From NCBI GenBank assembly GCA_024680555.1, contig JAILCC010000012.1, positions 40,185 to 104,184 on the forward strand: 64,000 nucleotides of DNA, written 5' to 3'. This DNA comes from a bacterium (GTDB taxonomy: Bacteria; Cyanobacteriota; Vampirovibrionia; Gastranaerophilales; JAILCC01). Below the pieces are notes generated by a model, which saw only the letters and a list, made by a program, of their open reading frames with translations, ran no database searches and was not told the origin of the DNA. Each line of letters begins with the position of its first letter. Positions within the stretch are counted from its first letter, which is position 1. This document shows, in pieces, positions 62,763 through 64,000 of this stretch. The position numbers and the translations under genes are program-made.

Positions 62763-63404
62763 ATGTTTACAGAGCTAGATTTGAGCGTAGAAACGGCGCA
62801 GGACAATATAGAAGATATTTATGTAAAAAGCTTGAATGTGCTTTGTTCTGAGAGCATGTTCATTTTGCAGAATAATTCAAAGGTTTTGAAATATTTAACT
62901 GATGAAACTTCTTCAAAAGAGCTTGATATGCTCGTAAAATCTGCATATATGGCAATTAAGCGTAACCGTTTTGAACTCTTTCAAAATATATTGTTGGGTT
63001 TGAAAAATCAGGTTCACAAACTTGCGGCCCTTGAAATAAAATATTTTGATGAATATGAAACATTGCTTCGTTCTGATGTTTTCAGAACTTTTGTTCCGCA
63101 AAATTTTCAAAAGCATGCTTTTATGTCTCCGGCACTGAAAGAGGTTTTTGAAATATTTAATGAAACCGTAAAACTTTCTCCCACCAATGCTGCGTTTGCT
63201 TTAAAAACCGCTATTGAGTCCGGGGAACAAAATTTCGTAAATGACGTCTTGTTAAAAGGTGAGTTAAAAGGCGAATTTATAAGACAAATACATAAACGCT
63301 ATCATGCAAATTTCGGCATGACTATCGATGAAGATATTAAGAATAATTCTAAGCAAGCTCCTAAGGCTGATGTTATTCAGAATATTTTATCGAAAGCGGT
63401 GTAG
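62763..63404 (+). CDS. hypothetical protein (213 aa)
   Basis: The ATG at 62763 has GGAG 5 nt upstream. The protein is soluble and mostly helical, with no membrane segment or signal peptide. It has segments such as VKSAYMAIKRNRFELFQNIL and KLSPTNAAFALKTAIESGE that suggest a helical repeat. It is the last protein gene before the rRNA operon and is divergent from the prepilin gene. The family is not recognised. Confidence 0.65.
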   Translation: MFTELDLSVETAQDNIEDIYVKSLNVLCSESMFILQNNSKVLKYLTDETSSKELDMLVKSAYMAIKRNRFELFQNILLGLKNQVHKLAALEIKYFDEYETLLRSDVFRTFVPQNFQKHAFMSPALKEVFEIFNETVKLSPTNAAFALKTAIESGEQNFVNDVLLKGELKGEFIRQIHKRYHANFGMTIDEDIKNNSKQAPKADVIQNILSKAV

Positions 63405-63563
63405 AATATAGAAAAATAGCATATTTTTAGGTTTGTTAAAAAATATTACAAAGACCGGAAATTCATGCTAGACAATAAAATATGTTTATTTTAGTATAAT
63501 AAACGTGGTCAGAAATGGTCACGGAATAAATTGCACATTTAAAAAAAAGTTAGACAAAAAAGC

Positions 63564-63591
63564 TTGACAGTAAAAATTCACGAGTTAAGAT
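63564..63591 (+). promoter_or_regulatory. rRNA promoter P1 (upstream)
   Basis: TTGACA (63564-63569), 16-bp spacer, TAAGAT (63586-63591), about 335 bp before the 16S gene. A-rich sequence upstream (63541-63560) could be an UP element. Confidence 0.6.
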
Positions 63592-63729
63592 TAAAATTAC
63601 CATCAGATTGATGGACATTATGGTGAGCAGGTTATAAATGCTATAGGCTACCGAATCACACGAGGCATGACGCATCTTGGATAGTTGAGAAAGAATTTTA
63701 GATTTCTTATAAAATTTTTTAGAAAACGC

Positions 63730-63758
63730 TTGACATTAAAAATTCTTGGTGTTAGCAT
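63730..63758 (+). promoter_or_regulatory. rRNA promoter P2
   Basis: TTGACA (63730-63735), 17-bp spacer, TAGCAT (63753-63758). The sequence TTGACA(G/T)TAAAAATTC is repeated from P1, so the two promoters are duplicates. Confidence 0.65.
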
Positions 63759-63800
63759 GCTAGATACCGCCAAACATGGGTGGTTACTTAAATGGCAAGT

Positions 63801-63813
63801 TGAACTTTGAAAA
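63801..63813 (+). promoter_or_regulatory. boxA-like antitermination site in the rRNA leader
   Basis: TGAACTTTGAAAA in the 16S leader resembles the boxA element (TGCTCTTTGAAAA) bound by NusB and S10. Confidence 0.65.
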
Positions 63814-63926
63814 TTGAATAACTGAAAACTAAATTACGACCGTTAATTTAAAAACAATTATCGGACAACACGAAATTAGCTAGCGAATCTTGAACTTCGG
63901 TTCAAGTTTTGATAACAGACTTTTCG

Positions 63927-64000
63927 ACAACGGAGAGTTTGATCCTGGCTCAGGACAAACGCTGGCGGCGTGCCTAATACATGCAAGTCGAACGAGAATC
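63927..64000 (+). rRNA. 16S ribosomal RNA (5' end, cut by window edge)
   Basis: AGAGTTTGATCCTGGCTCAG at 63934-63953 is the universal start region of 16S rRNA (Escherichia coli positions 8-27), so the mature end is near 63927. It is followed by GGCGGCGTGCCTAATACATG. Only 74 bases are in the window. Confidence 0.97.

Overview
This is an AT-rich bacterial chromosome segment. Several features point to the Vampirovibrionia/Melainabacteria (gut Gastranaerophilales type), the non-photosynthetic sister group of Cyanobacteria: two prepilin-like proteins with the FTLAE(V/T)L N-terminus common in that group, an LdpA-like iron-sulfur protein otherwise known from cyanobacteria, outer-membrane transport genes (LptF/G-type and MlaE permeases), and the start of a 16S rRNA gene at the right edge. 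The lineage is an inference; the last 74 bases plus the flanking sequence would settle it.

Layout. 1-3.6 kb: 5' part of ndk, tRNA-Met with repeat debris around it, a PHP phosphoesterase, three small hypothetical genes and two broken small reading frames. 3.6-7 kb: an S-box (SAM-I) riboswitch with an enlarged P3 arm in front of an N-formylglutamate amidohydrolase-like gene, then a compact sirtuin, an SGNH hydrolase and a convergent radical SAM gene. 7.2-11.5 kb: a four-gene phosphonate cassette (phnW, PEP mutase fused to a cytidylyltransferase-like domain, a sugar-type nucleotidyltransferase, phosphonopyruvate decarboxylase) that should make 2-aminoethylphosphonate and activate it for surface decoration. 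11.5-19 kb: an SF2 helicase with membrane helices, two hypotheticals, a LemA/DUF3137/DUF3137 operon and a dCMP deaminase. 19-36.7 kb: two Na/Pi cotransporter paralogues, TMEM43-like protein, thioredoxin, LptF/G permease, STAS-like protein, tRNA-Lys, formate/nitrite channel, two zincin-like proteins, acyltransferase, a second LemA operon (LemA-DUF2207) and tRNA-Gly. 36.7-44 kb: LdpA-like protein, a degenerate HerA-like protein with a PcrA-type Tudor tail, an untracked 52-aa gene, an aminotransferase and an oxidoreductase suited to diacetamido-sugar synthesis, a prepilin-like protein and a YkgJ-type cysteine-cluster protein. 44-55 kb: SWIM/SNF2 helicase, mlaE, ilvE, tRNA-Arg, comM, divergent PAP2, prenyl synthase, a histone-H1-like winged-helix protein, rsmI and a GlmS-isomerase-like SIS protein. 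55-64 kb: tRNA-Thr/Tyr/Thr, tuf, rpsJ, an unclassified structured RNA, rsfS, a UvrD/PcrA helicase, a SLOG-fold protein, the second prepilin-like gene, one hypothetical and the rRNA promoter region with the first bases of 16S rRNA.

Themes. Much of the window serves the cell envelope: phosphonate head groups, sugar biosynthesis, lipid transport, prepilins and LemA membrane modules. The intergenic DNA has a recurring style: three tRNA genes carry a copy of their own 3' end 130-230 bp downstream, two of these share a dispersed repeat of about 120 bp, and a comparable palindromic stretch sits inside the P3 arm of the riboswitch. No CRISPR array, intact insertion sequence, integrase or prophage was seen.
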